A DNA stretch of 64,000 bases. Source: Gnetum montanum (taxonomy: Eukaryota > Streptophyta > Gnetopsida > Gnetales > Gnetaceae). Where the stretch lies: the NCBI GenBank assembly GCA_015680685.1, contig MNCI01017535.1, forward strand, positions 1 through 64,000, given 5' to 3'. Position numbers and translations under genes: made by a program. A model generated the notes under the pieces. It had not been told where the DNA came from, ran no database searches, and worked only from the letters and a program-made list of their open reading frames with translations. Below are positions 33,890-45,965 of this stretch, piece after piece (positions within the stretch are counted from its first letter, which is position 1; every line of letters begins with the position of its first letter).

Positions 33890-36800
33890 AATTAGTGATC
33901 AACCACTAGGCACCCTCCTATTTTGTGGCTGCTGCATACAGACACCTTTGGATTTCTACTTCTGGTGCACACTGCTTGAATATAGAGATCGATGCTTGCT
34001 TTATGATCCAAAGTTTCAGCACACAATTGCACCATGTATCACTGTATGTGATGCATGGAACTCTCTTGTTCTTGATCTTCTTGAATGCATTTTCTTTAGA
34101 TATTTTCAGGGAAAGATCTTTGATGCCCATTCTTGCATCAATGGTGCTCAACCATGCCCTTTCCATGATGATTGGAAAATTCCCTTTGTAGTTCTCCACC
34201 TTGATTATTAGGAAATCGGTAGGATAAGACCACCCATAGGTAGTGGTCATAATGTCTACTAACAATCTCAATGGAATAGTCATGGAATGGTCTACCAATT
34301 CTAATCTTATGTTGCTCTTCTTGAGAGGAGGCAAGTTCCATGTGGTGTACCTCTCATGAGAAATTAAATTGACACCAATACTTGAATTAAGAAGAGCCTT
34401 GCATGGTTCATTCCCAACAATCTATAAATAGATTAGAGTACTTCCAAGGTTGACTAATTTTATAGGAAGGTTTCTAGCATGGATCCAATTAGATATTGTA
34501 TGAGTAAGCATGACGGTATGGATCCTAGGTTGATTTTGGTTTGAAGGGGACTCAAAGGTATTTGGTATAAAGGAAGATGCAAGAGCAGGGTTGTCAACCA
34601 CGAGTGTATGTGAGGGTTTAGGTGGACTACAAGGTTGAAAGAAAGGTCTTTTCTTTGATTGAGTATTGGACCCATCCTATTGATGAATCGATTGTAAGTT
34701 AACAGTGCTTGTAGCATTGTGTTGTTGTGGTTGAGCTGGTATTTCACCTTACATAGGTGGAGCAAGTGGTAGCTATGTAGGTGGACGAGGAACATCTACA
34801 ATGATAGGAGGAGGATAAGGGTAAGAGGTGGTATCCCTTCTTTCATGTGGAGAATGAGTTCGATAATAATCAGAAGAGTGGTAGTGAGGCTGGAAAGTAG
34901 AGATGTGACTAGAGGAGTCATGTGGAGATAGGGGTTACTGAATGTAGTAACCATATGGATCAAACTATCGGTAAGGGTATTACTACCTTGGTGGTGCCAA
35001 TACCCATGATTGTGGTTGCTTTCATAATTGATACTAATCATATGATTGCGGTGGAGCTCCACTGAGATAATATGGTTATTACTAGTGGAAATACCTGAAA
35101 TTACCTTGAGGATAAGGTGATCTTTTGGATAGTTACCTTTGTGTTAGTCATGGATTTAAAGCATACATCCCAGAGTCCTGTAAGTATGACACAATGGGGT
35201 AACATCCCCATAAAATGTACATAATGGCAGATGTCACATCCACCATCATCATTTGATTCACTATCCACAACCTCTTCTATCACAACAATCTTTCCCTTAC
35301 CTTTGTGATAGGCACATTCAACTTTGTTGTGCCTCCTGTACTCACAATCACTACCTTGTTCTTTGGACTCTTTAGCAATTTTGAGNTAGTTATGGGGTTC
35401 CATGGATAGCAGATTTCAAGCTATCCTCAAAATTGCTAAAGAGTCCAAAGNAGTTGTAATTTTAGATTGAAATTTTTGGAGTGGAAAGGTTTTCCTATTC
35501 ACCACCTCATTAGATGTAAATTCATCATCACTATTGTAAAATCGAACCTCCCTCTTGCAAATGGAAGGATCACAGTTGTACTCTTCTATACTTTTTCTCT
35601 TTCTTAATTTGCCCTCCTCTTTAGCTACTTGCTTGATTAATCTTTGTGTTTGATGAACACTTAATTTTGACAATTGCCCTTGGGCATAGACACCAAGGGT
35701 TCTCCTTGTTTATGATCAAAGCCCTTCTATAATGTGACAAAGTTGATCCAGTTGAGAATAACCATGGCCAAGACATTTGTGCATTAAGGAATAGTATTGG
35801 CTGAGGGTGGCATATAAGGGCTCATGTGTTTTTGTTTTCATCCTTGGATTTGCCTTCTTAAGTTGGATACTTTGGAGTATGTTTGATATTTATCATTGAA
35901 CAACTCAAGCATAGTACTCCATTTTCTGATAGATTTTGGCTCTAAGGACCGATATTAGTTCTTTGCTTCTTTGATGAGTGTCCTGGGGAACAACTTAAGT
36001 TTTTGCCACTCATTCGCTATGTTTTGCAAGGCATATGCATCTTGAAAAGCTTAAAGATGGTCCTGCAGATCAAAGTTATATGCCCCTTCAAATCAAGGAA
36101 TATTGTTCATATCTAACCTTTTGATTCAACTATCTTTCACATGCCTTGTTAGAATTCTTACTGTCTTTGCAATATTGAGCATACTTCAGGTAGCAAGCAA
36201 AGGTTCATCGAGGCCTTAATCATAGTGCCTACAATGTTCTGAACTACTCCTTCGTTCATGGTGATGTGCCTCTCTTAAACATCTACGCCCTTGATCTTGC
36301 CTTTCCCAATAGTCCTCTCAATCATTTTGGTTTCATTGATCATTTTGTTCATTTTGGTTACCTCCATCATGGTCTTGTCTTCTGTGGTCATGGTTAGAGC
36401 CAGAAGAAGAAGATGCTAATGACAAAGGGGAAGAGGAAGGAGGATTAGCACCATCATGGTTCCTACTATGACCTCTTTAGTGATCATGGCCATGATCACA
36501 ATCATGTTTCTTGTCTACATCCCTACCTTGACTTGCCCCTCTGGATCCTTCTTTGTTATTGGATCAATTTTTACTAGAACCAGGATTGTGAATTGTAGAT
36601 TACAAATTTTAGTTTTCACCTCCTTCACCAAAGTCAAAGAGAGGAATTTCATTGAATGAAAAACCCCTTGAAAAGGGTTCTCCACACTAGCTTGTTGGTA
36701 CAATAGGAGTGGAGAATCGTGAAATCTATGTTCCTTTGAAGATTCATAGCGTTGCTCTAGCTGTTGATCTTATAGATGTTGTGCCTCCATGGGGTGATAA

Positions 36801-37081
36801 TCCTTGGCATTAGTATCTTGCAAAACATACTTAGCATGACATTCTTGAAGGCCATATTGTATGAGAATTTGGTGGAGCATTGCAGGAATGGATTGAGCAG
36901 GTGGCAACATAATGTTGCCCTCCATGTCATGCCACTGCAACTATTCATCTTAGTGCAAGATGAAGATGAAGTTTAGTACATACTCATCAAGATGAGCATA
37001 TACTATTCAATACTATTGAGGCACTGGTTGATAAGCTTTATTAGACATGGACGGAGAATCGCTCCTTTCAGAAGAAGACAT
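33890..37081 (-). pseudogene. gag and protease of Athila-like element B
   Basis: Gag begins at ATG 37081 (MSSSERSDSPSM), 142 bases after the primer site, and runs with many lesions. Its Cys/His part is near 35200-35330 (ECAYHKGKGK, CDICHYVHFMG). The protease frame 34341-33918 matches that of element A, but its active site has become LLNSSIGVNL (Asp to Asn, Gly to Ser) where A keeps LLDSGSRVNL. Two undetermined bases (35386, 35451) lie in gag and flank an inverted repeat that may be an assembly join. Confidence 0.7.
35361..35451. repeat. 25-bp perfect inverted repeat with N at each arm's right end
   Basis: The arm 35361-35385 and its exact reverse complement 35426-35450 are separated by 40 bases; position 35386 and position 35451 are both N. 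In the middle of a retroelement gag gene this looks more like an assembly join than a biological hairpin. Confidence 0.7.
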
Positions 37082-37222
37082 TTTCAGTTAGAAAAATAAA
37101 AATCACAATGTGCTTCTAAACATTGTTGTAGCAATCTTAAGATGTGATGTGACTCTAAGGTTTGTTCCAACAATTTAAATAATTTCAATAGGTCCTAAAT
37201 TGTGCATGAAATAAGCAAAAGA

Positions 37223-37240
37223 TCCTTAGTAATGGCACCA
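37223..37240 (-). other. Primer-binding site of Athila-like element B
   Basis: The minus strand reads TGGTGCCATTACTAAGGA, one base inside the end of the 5' LTR. It fits a decayed form of TGGCGCCGTTGCCGGGGA, the Athila-type primer site complementary to tRNA-Asp. Most differences are C to T or G to A, as expected for loss of methylated cytosines. Confidence 0.65.
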
Positions 37241-37241
37241 A

Positions 37242-38090
37242 TGATGAGCGATGAGGTACCCCTACACCTAACCATACGAATCACTAAGGCGTTTACGCAT
37301 GATTTGTTCAAATTCTATGGACCTATAGTTCTCTAGTATACTAGTTTTCTCTAGGAAGTGAAATGGGTGTTAAGAATGTTTGTTGTCTTTCCAAATACAC
37401 TTGTGAAGCTCAAGGGTATAGTTTAAGTGTAATTGAAATACATGATTTTTCTTATTTTATATTTTATAAGTTTGATCGCCTACAACAAGAATGAAAAGTG
37501 GAGTAATTTAAGATCTAATTCATTTACTGCCTATCTAGCCTAAGACAAGTAACCATCCCACTTTTTTGGACACATCCTGAACACATATAGTGTTGCTAGG
37601 CTACCAAACGTTAAGTGTTGCTGGGTTACCAAGTACTATATGTATGCTCGAAGTGGTCGTGCTTGCGTTCATTAACAACTAGAAATTAATTGGTTAATTG
37701 AAATGCTATAAAGTAAAGTACATTAAAAGAAACATTAATCTATTCTCAGTGCTGCAAGGATTGTCAAAAGAGTTCATTTTTATTTTTGTCATATTGTTGT
37801 GCTGAGGTACATTAGTATTCGAACAAAGAATCATACACACTTAGACTCCTTTTGCGGGCACTCAGAAAATATTCTAACTTTGGAGAAAATGAACCACAAG
37901 GGCTTCGCCACTCTCACTGAAAAATGACCAAAAGCTAATGCCAAATCAGGAGCCTAGGTGCTGTATTTATAGGCCAACATATACCTCCCAATGTTAGATA
38001 CCCGACATTGCATCAAGACCCCAATGTTGGATACCTAACATTGGAGCAGATGAACAACCTATTTCATTCCTATGCAAACAAAGCATAGAG
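37242..38090 (-). mobile_element. 5' LTR of Athila-like element B
   Basis: It ends (minus strand) in CTCATCA before the primer site, the inverted counterpart of the TGATGAG start seen in the LTR of element A. It has a TATA box at 37964-37971 and aligns with the A LTR over at least 500 bases. U3 holds the palindromic block CCAATGTTGGATACCTAACA near 38020. The outer boundary is not fixed because the sequence diverges from A upstream of TATA. Confidence 0.6.
37964..37971 (-). promoter_or_regulatory. TATA box in LTR of element B
   Basis: Minus strand: GGCCTATAAATACAGCACC, in the same position relative to downstream LTR sequence as in element A. Confidence 0.6.
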
Positions 38091-38385
38091 GATGAAGAAC
38101 ATATCTATTTATTTTATCCATCTTTGGCTTACATTTTGAATGAATTATAATATTAATTATAATATGCTAATTGTTTTGTCTTAAATTAATCCTATCTTCT
38201 TGGGGCATTACATTAATGATGTTTTTAATTTTATTCAAAAATATGTTAAGACTTTATAACCATCCAACAAATACTTTTTGATTTTTTGAACATAATAAAA
38301 ATTTCTAGCGTCTAGTTTCCATTATTATAAGATAGTCATCATAGATGAAGAATGCTATGATAATGCAACTCTTTTTTGGATGCTA

Positions 38386-38450
38386 AATAATGAGGTGTTA
38401 GCCTAGTGGTAAGAATCTTAATTTGATAATTCTAAGTTATGGATTTGACT
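38386..38450 (+). mobile_element. tRNA-derived SINE-like unit 1
   Basis: GGTGTTAGCCTAGTGGTAAG matches the RNA polymerase III A box (TRGYNNANNGG), and 38 bases later GGATTTGACTC resembles a B box (GGTTCGANTCC). It forms an imperfect inverted repeat of about 60 bases with unit 2. Confidence 0.5.
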
Positions 38451-38677
38451 CTATAGAATTGATGGATTTTATTAAGGGATAGGAAAGGAGAAAGAGTGCA
38501 GGAGAACTTGAAAATATTTATCCCAAGTGGGGTTCAAAAATGAGGGAAGATCAACACTCAAAAATATTTGTTGGGGTGAGGGATGTTGGAACTTCAAAAT
38601 AATTATAATATAAGTATACCCCAATATATATAGCCTAATTATAACTTTATAACTGAACATTGTATACTAGCATTGAA

Positions 38678-38735
38678 CCCATGAGTTGAAGTTTTCAAAT
38701 CAAGAGTTTTACCACTATGCTAACACCTCATTATT
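38678..38735 (-). mobile_element. tRNA-derived SINE-like unit 2, inverted
   Basis: On the minus strand: GAGGTGTTAGCATAGTGGT (A box) and CATGGGTTCAATG (B box-like). It is the inverted partner of unit 1, with about 230 bases between; the pair could also be read as a MITE with 60-bp terminal repeats. Confidence 0.5.
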
Positions 38736-38805
38736 TTGGAAAACATTTTTCACAATCTTTTGCTACTTATATATGGCCAAAGTAGATCTTTATTTATAAC
38801 TTAAT

Positions 38806-38880
38806 GTTGTCCACTAAAATTGAACCCATAACATAAAGCTTCTAGATTAAGAGTCATAGCATAAACTAAGGTGATATGCA
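38806..38880 (-). mobile_element. tRNA-derived SINE-like unit 3, decayed
   Basis: The minus strand keeps GCTATGACTCTTAATCTAGA and TTATGGGTTCAATTTTAG in the same order and spacing as unit 2, including the GGGTTCAAT B-box core. The A box is decayed. Confidence 0.4.
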
Positions 38881-40481
38881 ATCATTGATCTTGGATTTTC
38901 ATTAATCATTGATGAGGGGGGAATGATGAAAAAGATCGACCTCTTTATAGAGGTGAATGCTGACAAAGAACTTATTTAGATGACCACATTTTATTGTGAC
39001 AAGGCTAGGATGATGATGATGACTAATGAGTGGTAGAGTAATCCTATTCCCAACCATGTAGATCATAGGAATTCATGCACAAGCTAGTCGAATTCCATGG
39101 ATTGAGACTAGTTGGATGCCCTAGATAGTTAAGCACAAAGTTATTAATTATTGTCTTCCTAATCACACTAATTTGGGCTCAAATCATATGATTAAGTATG
39201 ATTGAGGTCCATTATTAAAGCTTATTATTAAAATATTAATCTAATTAATATAAGTGCGAAAAAGAAATTTAATCTAGCCTAAGCATAGAACATTCATTCC
39301 CAACTTATCATATCAAACATGTGACATTCCATTCTTGGATATCATGCTAAATGTTAAATATTGATTACATTCAACATTATGTGTAAAGAAAATAATATGG
39401 AAAATGAAAAGAATGCTTTATTGATATGGAATAGTGTATTTGGGTCATGCTCGGAGGATTTCTTTCCTTGAACATCTATTTCTTAGGAAATATAACACTA
39501 CCATCATGGTTAGGCTTGTAACTAACCAGAAGGGATTGCGAGTCATCTTTTTGTCCTATTTCACTTGGTACTTACCGACTCTATAACTCTATGCATATAT
39601 GGCCTCTAATGCCTAGGTATAAATACCTTAGGTTAAACCCCCAAAGATCACCTTAAGAGATATGAATGTTATTACAATGCATCCTTCTAGGTCTTAATTA
39701 CAACTTACCCTTTTAAGTCTTATTACAATATTTACAACGCTTGTTATGGAGAGACACCATCTTTATTATGGAGTATCACCATTTAAGAATGGGTACTTGG
39801 CAATATACCATTTTTAGGTTTCATTCATCCTCAAATGAGTTCATGATTATGATCTTTTTCTAACTCTAGTGTTCCTTCCATGCTTCAAAACTTCAATTTT
39901 TCTTTAACTTGAGGTTGATATTCTAATGTTCTCCTACTTATTCTTGGGAATTAATGGAGGTAGTTGTAGTTCCACCATAAAGGGTATATGATCAAAAGGC
40001 CTTATTTAGGATAGTAAGGCTTAATCTTACTCAATTTTTTCTTTAGGAATTAACTCTAGCAACTTGGTAACTTGGAAGAATCAGGCATAACACCAGATAT
40101 ATTCTATGGTTTGGATGAAAAATGATGTTGAATCATCCTTATTAGTCATAGCAGCATAATTGGTGAACTATGGTTTCTAATGAATTTTGTCCATCAACAT
40201 CATCTATTCTTGAACTTTTGGATTTGATTTGTTTATTGAAGATTCGAAGTAAGTAGAGTATGCACTTGCTAATGGAATTACATGTTGAATTGATGGAAAC
40301 ATCTTTTTCAAATCATATTCCTATTTCAAAGGTTCTTTTAGATGTCCAAATTAGGCTAAAATTGGTATGAGAATTTCATGTTAAGACTTCTTGTAAGCAC
40401 AAGACATTAGCATTCAAATTTTGCAATTTGCTAGGTTGCATGGGTATCATTAATCATGTTAGTCCAAGGCCCAAGATGGAC

Positions 40482-41601
40482 ACAGTTGTTGACCTTTTGG
40501 TAGAAAATGTAGAATGTGGAAAATGTATTTGTATTACCTTGCAAGTCTAAGGGTAGACCAAGAGCATGATGAGATCAAGACAATAGCATAATCAAGAGAT
40601 TTAATGTATCAAGACATTAGATCAGTACAAAGAGAAAATTTTGAGTTTGAATGAGAGCTACATTGGGATGATAAGATAAGAGCATAGATGGAAAAAAAGT
40701 CTACAAATCAAGTGAAGATGCTCTGAATACTAATGAGAAACCTAAGGGTCATAAAAATCTTCATATCTCAAAGCTCTTATGGAGAGTAGATGTCTATTAG
40801 AAATAGAAAATGTCTAGCTTTCATAGTAGACCTCTATGGTAATATGTCTCACAGTAGACATCTACACTTACAGGTAGATGTCTCTTCTACATTGAGGGCT
40901 ATATTAGATGGACATCTAAAATTTGAAGTAAATGTCTATACTAGTCATTTGGTATCTATTGCATGAATTTCAAGGAGTTTTTAGAAATTTTGAGGCTATA
41001 AGACAATGTCAAAATCTTAGAAATTGTGCAAGAACTATTCACACAAAGATTTATCATTGGCTATTCTAAGTAATTTTGTTTTTGCTCTTCATTGTAACAT
41101 CATTTGCTTGTTGTGATTATATTGAGGTTCAAGTACAAGGATCTGTAAATTTAGTTACACTTCTTTCATATTTCTTTCTCTTCTTTCTTGTAGTGCTTCA
41201 AGGTTGATGTGCTTCTTACAAGAAGACATCCTTGTTGAGCTTGTTGAGATCCTGTGGGATTGAGTGGTTTTGTGATGTCAAAACACTTTAATGTATAGCT
41301 CAATTTTGTAAAGGTTGTGGGATCCTCTAAACCACATTTTGAGCTTATCAGGACCTTACGAGATTGAGTGGTTTTGTAGTGATGAAGCACTACAGTGAAG
41401 CTTAAAGCTTGTATAGGGTGTGGTGACCTTCAAACAAAATTTTGAAGAAACAAAGTTCGGAGGTGTATACAAATTCTATCCTCTGAGTGTGGATGTATCA
41501 AATTTGGGGAACCATGTAAAATTGGTGTGTTTTTATGGTTGGAATAATTTTAATTAGGGAAATTATTCAACCTCCCTTCTAGGTTCTTGATCCTCAACAG
41601 T
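40482..41601 (+). mobile_element. Solo LTR 1 (40487-41596) with target duplication ACAGT
   Basis: The LTR begins TGTTGACCTTTTGGTA at 40487 and ends GATCCTCA at 41596. It is bounded by the perfect 5-bp direct repeats ACAGT (40482-40486 and 41597-41601). It aligns with solo LTR 2 (55843-57006) along its length, including the tail region with GAGCTTGTTGRGATCCT and GAAGCACT-type blocks. Its left half has repeated short palindromes (AGATGTCT/AGACATCT, 40780-40950). Solo LTRs arise when the two LTRs of an element recombine and delete the interior. Orientation is taken from the TG...CA ends and is not independently proven. Confidence 0.8.
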
Positions 41602-43020
41602 GAATGTTATCTTTCACTAGCTAGGGATCTTAGAAGCATGTTGTTTGTTGCAACATTCATTCTTGTTTTTGAATTATCTCTTGGGTTATTTTTCATCTGG
41701 ACATCATACAAATAATTGGAACAAGATTATGATTCTCAATGATGTTTTACCATATGATCTGATTGTAGGCTAAATTGGTATACATTTTCTTGATCATTCT
41801 AGTTTACCAATTAATTTTCAAATTGACTAATCAATTTGTTGAATTGGTAACAATTTGGCTACATTACCTAAACTCTTTAATGAACTTTCTACCCTTCGTA
41901 AGGCATTAACATGTGTACTATAACTAATGATACATTAGGGGTTAGTGGCCTAAGACTATATATCTGTAGAGGTTAAGCACTTAATCTTAAGGTCTAAGAT
42001 GGCCAAAGAGGTTAGATTTGTTAGTCCTAATAATTAAATTGTTAAGCATAGTTAGTAGGTTTAAGTTATGACCTCTTTAAACATGGTTTAAGATATCACA
42101 TAATTATTGGATATTCAAATGATCAATTTGATATTACCATTGAGTTTAGAAGGCTAAAAAATGTTAGAAAAGACTATTTATATATTAGAAATGAACATCA
42201 TATGCTTGAGTTATATCAAATTAAGCTTTTAAAGGTCTTGAGGCACAATGTTGGGCAATGAGCAAAAACTAATTTGTAGAACTCTATGGGTAGATCTAAT
42301 TTCACCATGGCATTTGAAAGATCAAAATTTACTAGAAATGACACTTCATTAATTGAAAATGGTTTTTGAAGTCCAAAACTTTGGGTATGGAAATTGACAC
42401 TTCTTGAGAGCTTAAGTTATACTAAATTGAGCTTCCAAGCATCTTAAGATATGATGTTGGGCAAGGAGTAAAAACTAATTTTTGAAGTTCAATGGGGTAG
42501 ATATAACTTCATCATTTTGTCCAGAAGATTAAAATCTATTGGAAATGACTCTTCATTTTCTACTTATGAGGTTGAAAACTTTGGGTATGAAAATTGAGAA
42601 TTCTTGAGAGCTTTGAGAGGTTATTCATCCTAGTACACTTGAGGAAAAGTGTGCTTAATTATGGGATTTTTCTTCCTAGACATCAAATTTAAATTTCTTG
42701 ATTTTGATGTTTTTTTAAAATTCTTGGCAATTGATAAAAAAATTGAAATTTCTTTTTAATTGATGAAAAATTTCTCATTGGTCGAAACTATCAAAGGAGG
42801 TAGGATCTTGTAGTGTTGATGGTTGTTGGGTCAATGCTTCCAAGCACCATGAACTTGAAATTTTCAGTAGATTTTTTAGCAATAGTGGTATTGGTAGTGA
42901 TAGAGACATCAACAGTGTAAGTGGTGTGTTAGGTAGTGAGAAAGGTGGATGGAAACTATAGTGAAGAAATAATGGATTGTGTGAATTTTCTATTTAGCAA
43001 TAGTGTAAAGAAGTAGTTGG
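41602..43020. other. Non-coding DNA, possible protease relic
   Basis: Around 41720-41850 a + strand frame reads VLPYDLIVG and LPINFQID, weakly like the C-terminal half of a retroelement protease, with stops. Near 42230-42430 an 80-base theme (GGGCAAKGAGYAAAAACTAAT, then a TCATTWTG block) occurs twice about 210 bases apart. Nothing else is recognisable. Confidence 0.3.
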
Positions 43021-43029
43021 GAAATGCTA

Positions 43030-43612
43030 CAACATGGCTAGTACCATGGCCTGGTGGCCTTAGTGGCTAAGCCACACAATGATCCCATTAGAGAGTTGCA
43101 TGGCCATGGAAAGGGATTCGAAAGGTCCTATAGTAGACGTGAATGGAATCATGATGACCTAGCATGAGAATGCACATTGAAATGTATCCTGCACATCTAT
43201 GTTACTCACAAATGATGACAGGTTGTTGGATAGGTCAAAGGCATAGGTGAGGTTTGTCTTCCCTTGAGGCCAGTGCAAATGCCCTAGGAAGCATGGATAC
43301 AGGGAACACCTACTTGCATTCTGTGTGGTGATGAAGACATCTTCATGGTCGCAATGCAAACTCATAAGTAGCTCTACAATGTCACCATCTAGGATGCTAG
43401 TTATGTTCAGGCCAAGATTTTGTTGGTATGTCCAAATTGCCACCTCTAGCACCTCATCAATTATGGAATTCCTATTGGCTATCTTGTTGTTCTTACTGGT
43501 GGTGTTGTTGGGTTAGCCAAACTTTTGGAGGTAATTCTGGAGTGCCCCTGGGTTGGCACCAATGGGCTTTTGCAATGGAAGTCTGTGAGATTTTTGTACA
43601 TGTCCCATAGAC
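43030..43612 (-). pseudogene. Plant matrix metalloproteinase fragment (prodomain and start of catalytic domain)
   Basis: One minus-strand frame of about 190 codons with two stops. Prodomain: ALQNYLQKFG, a stop, PNNTTSKN, then LEVAIWTYQQNLGLNITSIL, the typical pattern of plant matrixins (AIKTYQxNFGLNVTG). The cysteine-switch segment reads SLHCDHEDV where PRCGxxDV is expected: the zinc-binding Cys and the later Asp stay, Pro-Arg and Gly are lost. The catalytic domain starts LHWPQGKTNLTYAF and continues to MIPFTST after a stop. The zinc site HExGHxxGLxH is not found, so the 3' half is gone. Intact family members are secreted or membrane-anchored zinc proteases in the plant cell wall space. It is the only host-gene relic I find here, probably carried in by a retroelement or retroposition. 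Confidence 0.65.
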
Positions 43613-45965
43613 CTATAGGAACAATAAGGAAAAATTTTCCATAATGGTTAGTAAACACATTAGAAATAATAATAATACTATAGGATTAGATACCATTTAA
43701 AGTCAACATGGCTATGTGATGGATTCATTAGTGAATGGGAAGGTTAGTGAACTTGACTAATATGCAGGGGATGAGTTGCACAAGAATATGCTATTCCATC
43801 CAGGTATGTAGTTATAGTTGGATGAGTGGTTATGGTTGACCAAAAAAACATGCTCCACCATTTGGCTGAGATTTGAGTGTTTATTGTACTGTTATGCATT
43901 TAATATAGTGTTGGGCATTTCTTGCATAGAAACTCATGTTGTTGCTGCATAGGCCCACACCTACACTATGTTGTCCTATTCTTCATCAAAGTAGTTGTTG
44001 AACTTCTTCCTTTTTCATATGAAAGGCATGCTAACATTTCCCATATATATATTATTGATGTAGAAATTTAGGCCTTTAGGCAAACTATCACATAATGCCT
44101 GAAAATGCATGATTTTACAACGTTGTTGCCTAGGGCACCTTGCTTATGGGCATGACTAGCCCAAAAATAATTCTAGGTGAAAGAGAAAAGTGACCAATAA
44201 TTTAAAAGAACATTAAATTTAAAAATATTAAATTATGTCCAAATAGAAATATTGAAGATAGAATAACTTGAAAGATCATAATATTAATAAAAATATAACA
44301 AGAAGAGGACAAAAAAGGAAGTTAGTAGAATCTTTAGTAGTTGCAAGTAGCCATGACAAAGATGACGGTAGTAAATAGCAGCACTACTAGCAGCATTCCA
44401 ACAACTAGTAATAGCATCTTACAGTAACTAGTACAACAACAACTAGTACAATAGTAGGCATTTGGAAACAAGTTAAAGGTAGTAACATTAAGCAATAACT
44501 TGCAAATAGCAACAAAACTAATATGGGAAGTTGCAAGGATGGAAAGATGGTGGGGATGAAATAGGAGAAGGAAGGGAAGAAAAAAAAAGAGGAAGTCTTT
44601 TCTTCCCGCTTGATGATGATTTCTTTTATGCTTGAGAAGACCTTTTATATGGCTTTCTCCTTCTCTTGTTTCTTCTTTTTATTTTACAAGAAGAAGAAGA
44701 AGAAGTGGCCACATATCCTCCCACTTGGTCATCTTGCATGATTTCTTTTGCCAAGTATGGTGGAGTAGAGATCCTCCAAATTTCCTTCATGATTTGAATC
44801 TCCTTGCCTTTCTCCATGCTTACCACCTAGGAAGATTCATGAATTCATCCTCTACAAATGTATCTATGGTTGAAAATTGGGAGGAATGAGCTTGAAATAC
44901 CAGTGACTCCTATAATACGTTGATGTGAAAATTACACACCAAATCATGGATAACAAGTGAAAAGAGAAACACTATCTCAGACAGCATAATAGCAATATTG
45001 GAAGTAGAATCCTTTGTTGTTTATGCTTGTGAATTTCTTCGCTACTTTCGTTTGTAAAAATTTTTAGTAAAAGATGACATATCTTTGGCCCAAGTTGAAA
45101 TTTAAATAGAGGACATTACAGAGTAGTAGCAGTAGTGCTAGTGATGCAACATAAAAATGTTAGATCATCATCACTAGCCAAGCACTAGCACTAGCATATT
45201 GAGAAAGAACTAATGTGGTGTAGGTTGAAAGTGGTAGTGAGCAGGAGTTAACTGTCACACACAAGGTAATCCATTGAGTTTTACTTTTGTTATCATTCTT
45301 AATATGTGTTTCATTCAAGCTAGGGTGATGTGTAGTATGAGGTCCCCACTTGTAGATGATGTTGACAACAACATCAAGCCCAACCAAACTAGCAAAGAAC
45401 TTATTTCTAAAACATCAAGTGTTTCACCAAAATTTTTTGAGATTGAATATTTATTAGGTCATAAATACATATATATATTAAAACCTATGTACGTATAGTA
45501 CATAATAATCATTATTAATTTAAATGTAAAATTAATATTATATACCTTTAGAAATATACCTAAAGAAGTTTAACTTGATGCTTTAAGAATTTTATTAAGA
45601 GATATAATTAAACCAAGGCACTATCTATATTCCCTCAATATATATGGTAACAAATTTAATCATGAGATCCTTGGAGATTTGAGATAAGAAGAATCAAATA
45701 AATTATTATTATTATTATTATTAAAGGAAAGGAAAGGGAGGAACTCTAGCTTTGCACCATTGTTATGAACTCAAATCATGGTTAGGGATGAGAAAGAATA
45801 AAATTTAGGATCAATCACTCAAATTATTTCTAACACATTGCAAATTCCTCACATTGAGTTATCTCTTCATAATTTAGGATGGATTGCCAAATTAAGAAAA
45901 TAACTCAAAATTATACATGTCATTTTAAATAAATGCAACCCAAAGTAAAATGCCATGACATATAG
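43613..45965. other. Non-coding DNA, unassigned
   Basis: AT-rich with microsatellite-like parts (CTAGTA repeats about 44385-44455; a GAA run near 44690; ATT repeats near 45706). No coding frame with a recognisable domain on either strand. Confidence 0.5.

Larger units (their letters stand above)
29026..38090 (-). mobile_element. Athila-like Ty3/gypsy element B, inverted, 3'-truncated
   Basis: Reading the minus strand from right to left: 5' LTR (to 37242), primer site (37240-37223), gag from ATG 37081, protease, RT, RNase H, integrase, then a non-coding stretch that stops shortly after the conserved splice acceptor, near 29100. The accessory ORF and 3' LTR are absent. Same family as element A and tail-to-tail with it. 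The outer LTR edge near 38090 is approximate. Confidence 0.75.
38091..40481. other. Non-coding DNA with SINE-like units
   Basis: No coding frame of note. It contains three tRNA-like units (listed separately) in 38386-38880; the remainder is AT-rich and unassigned. Confidence 0.5.

Noticed and set aside
38386-38735. tRNA genes at the A/B-box sequences
   Set aside because: No acceptor stem or cloverleaf can be formed and the B boxes are altered; they are SINE-like promoters.
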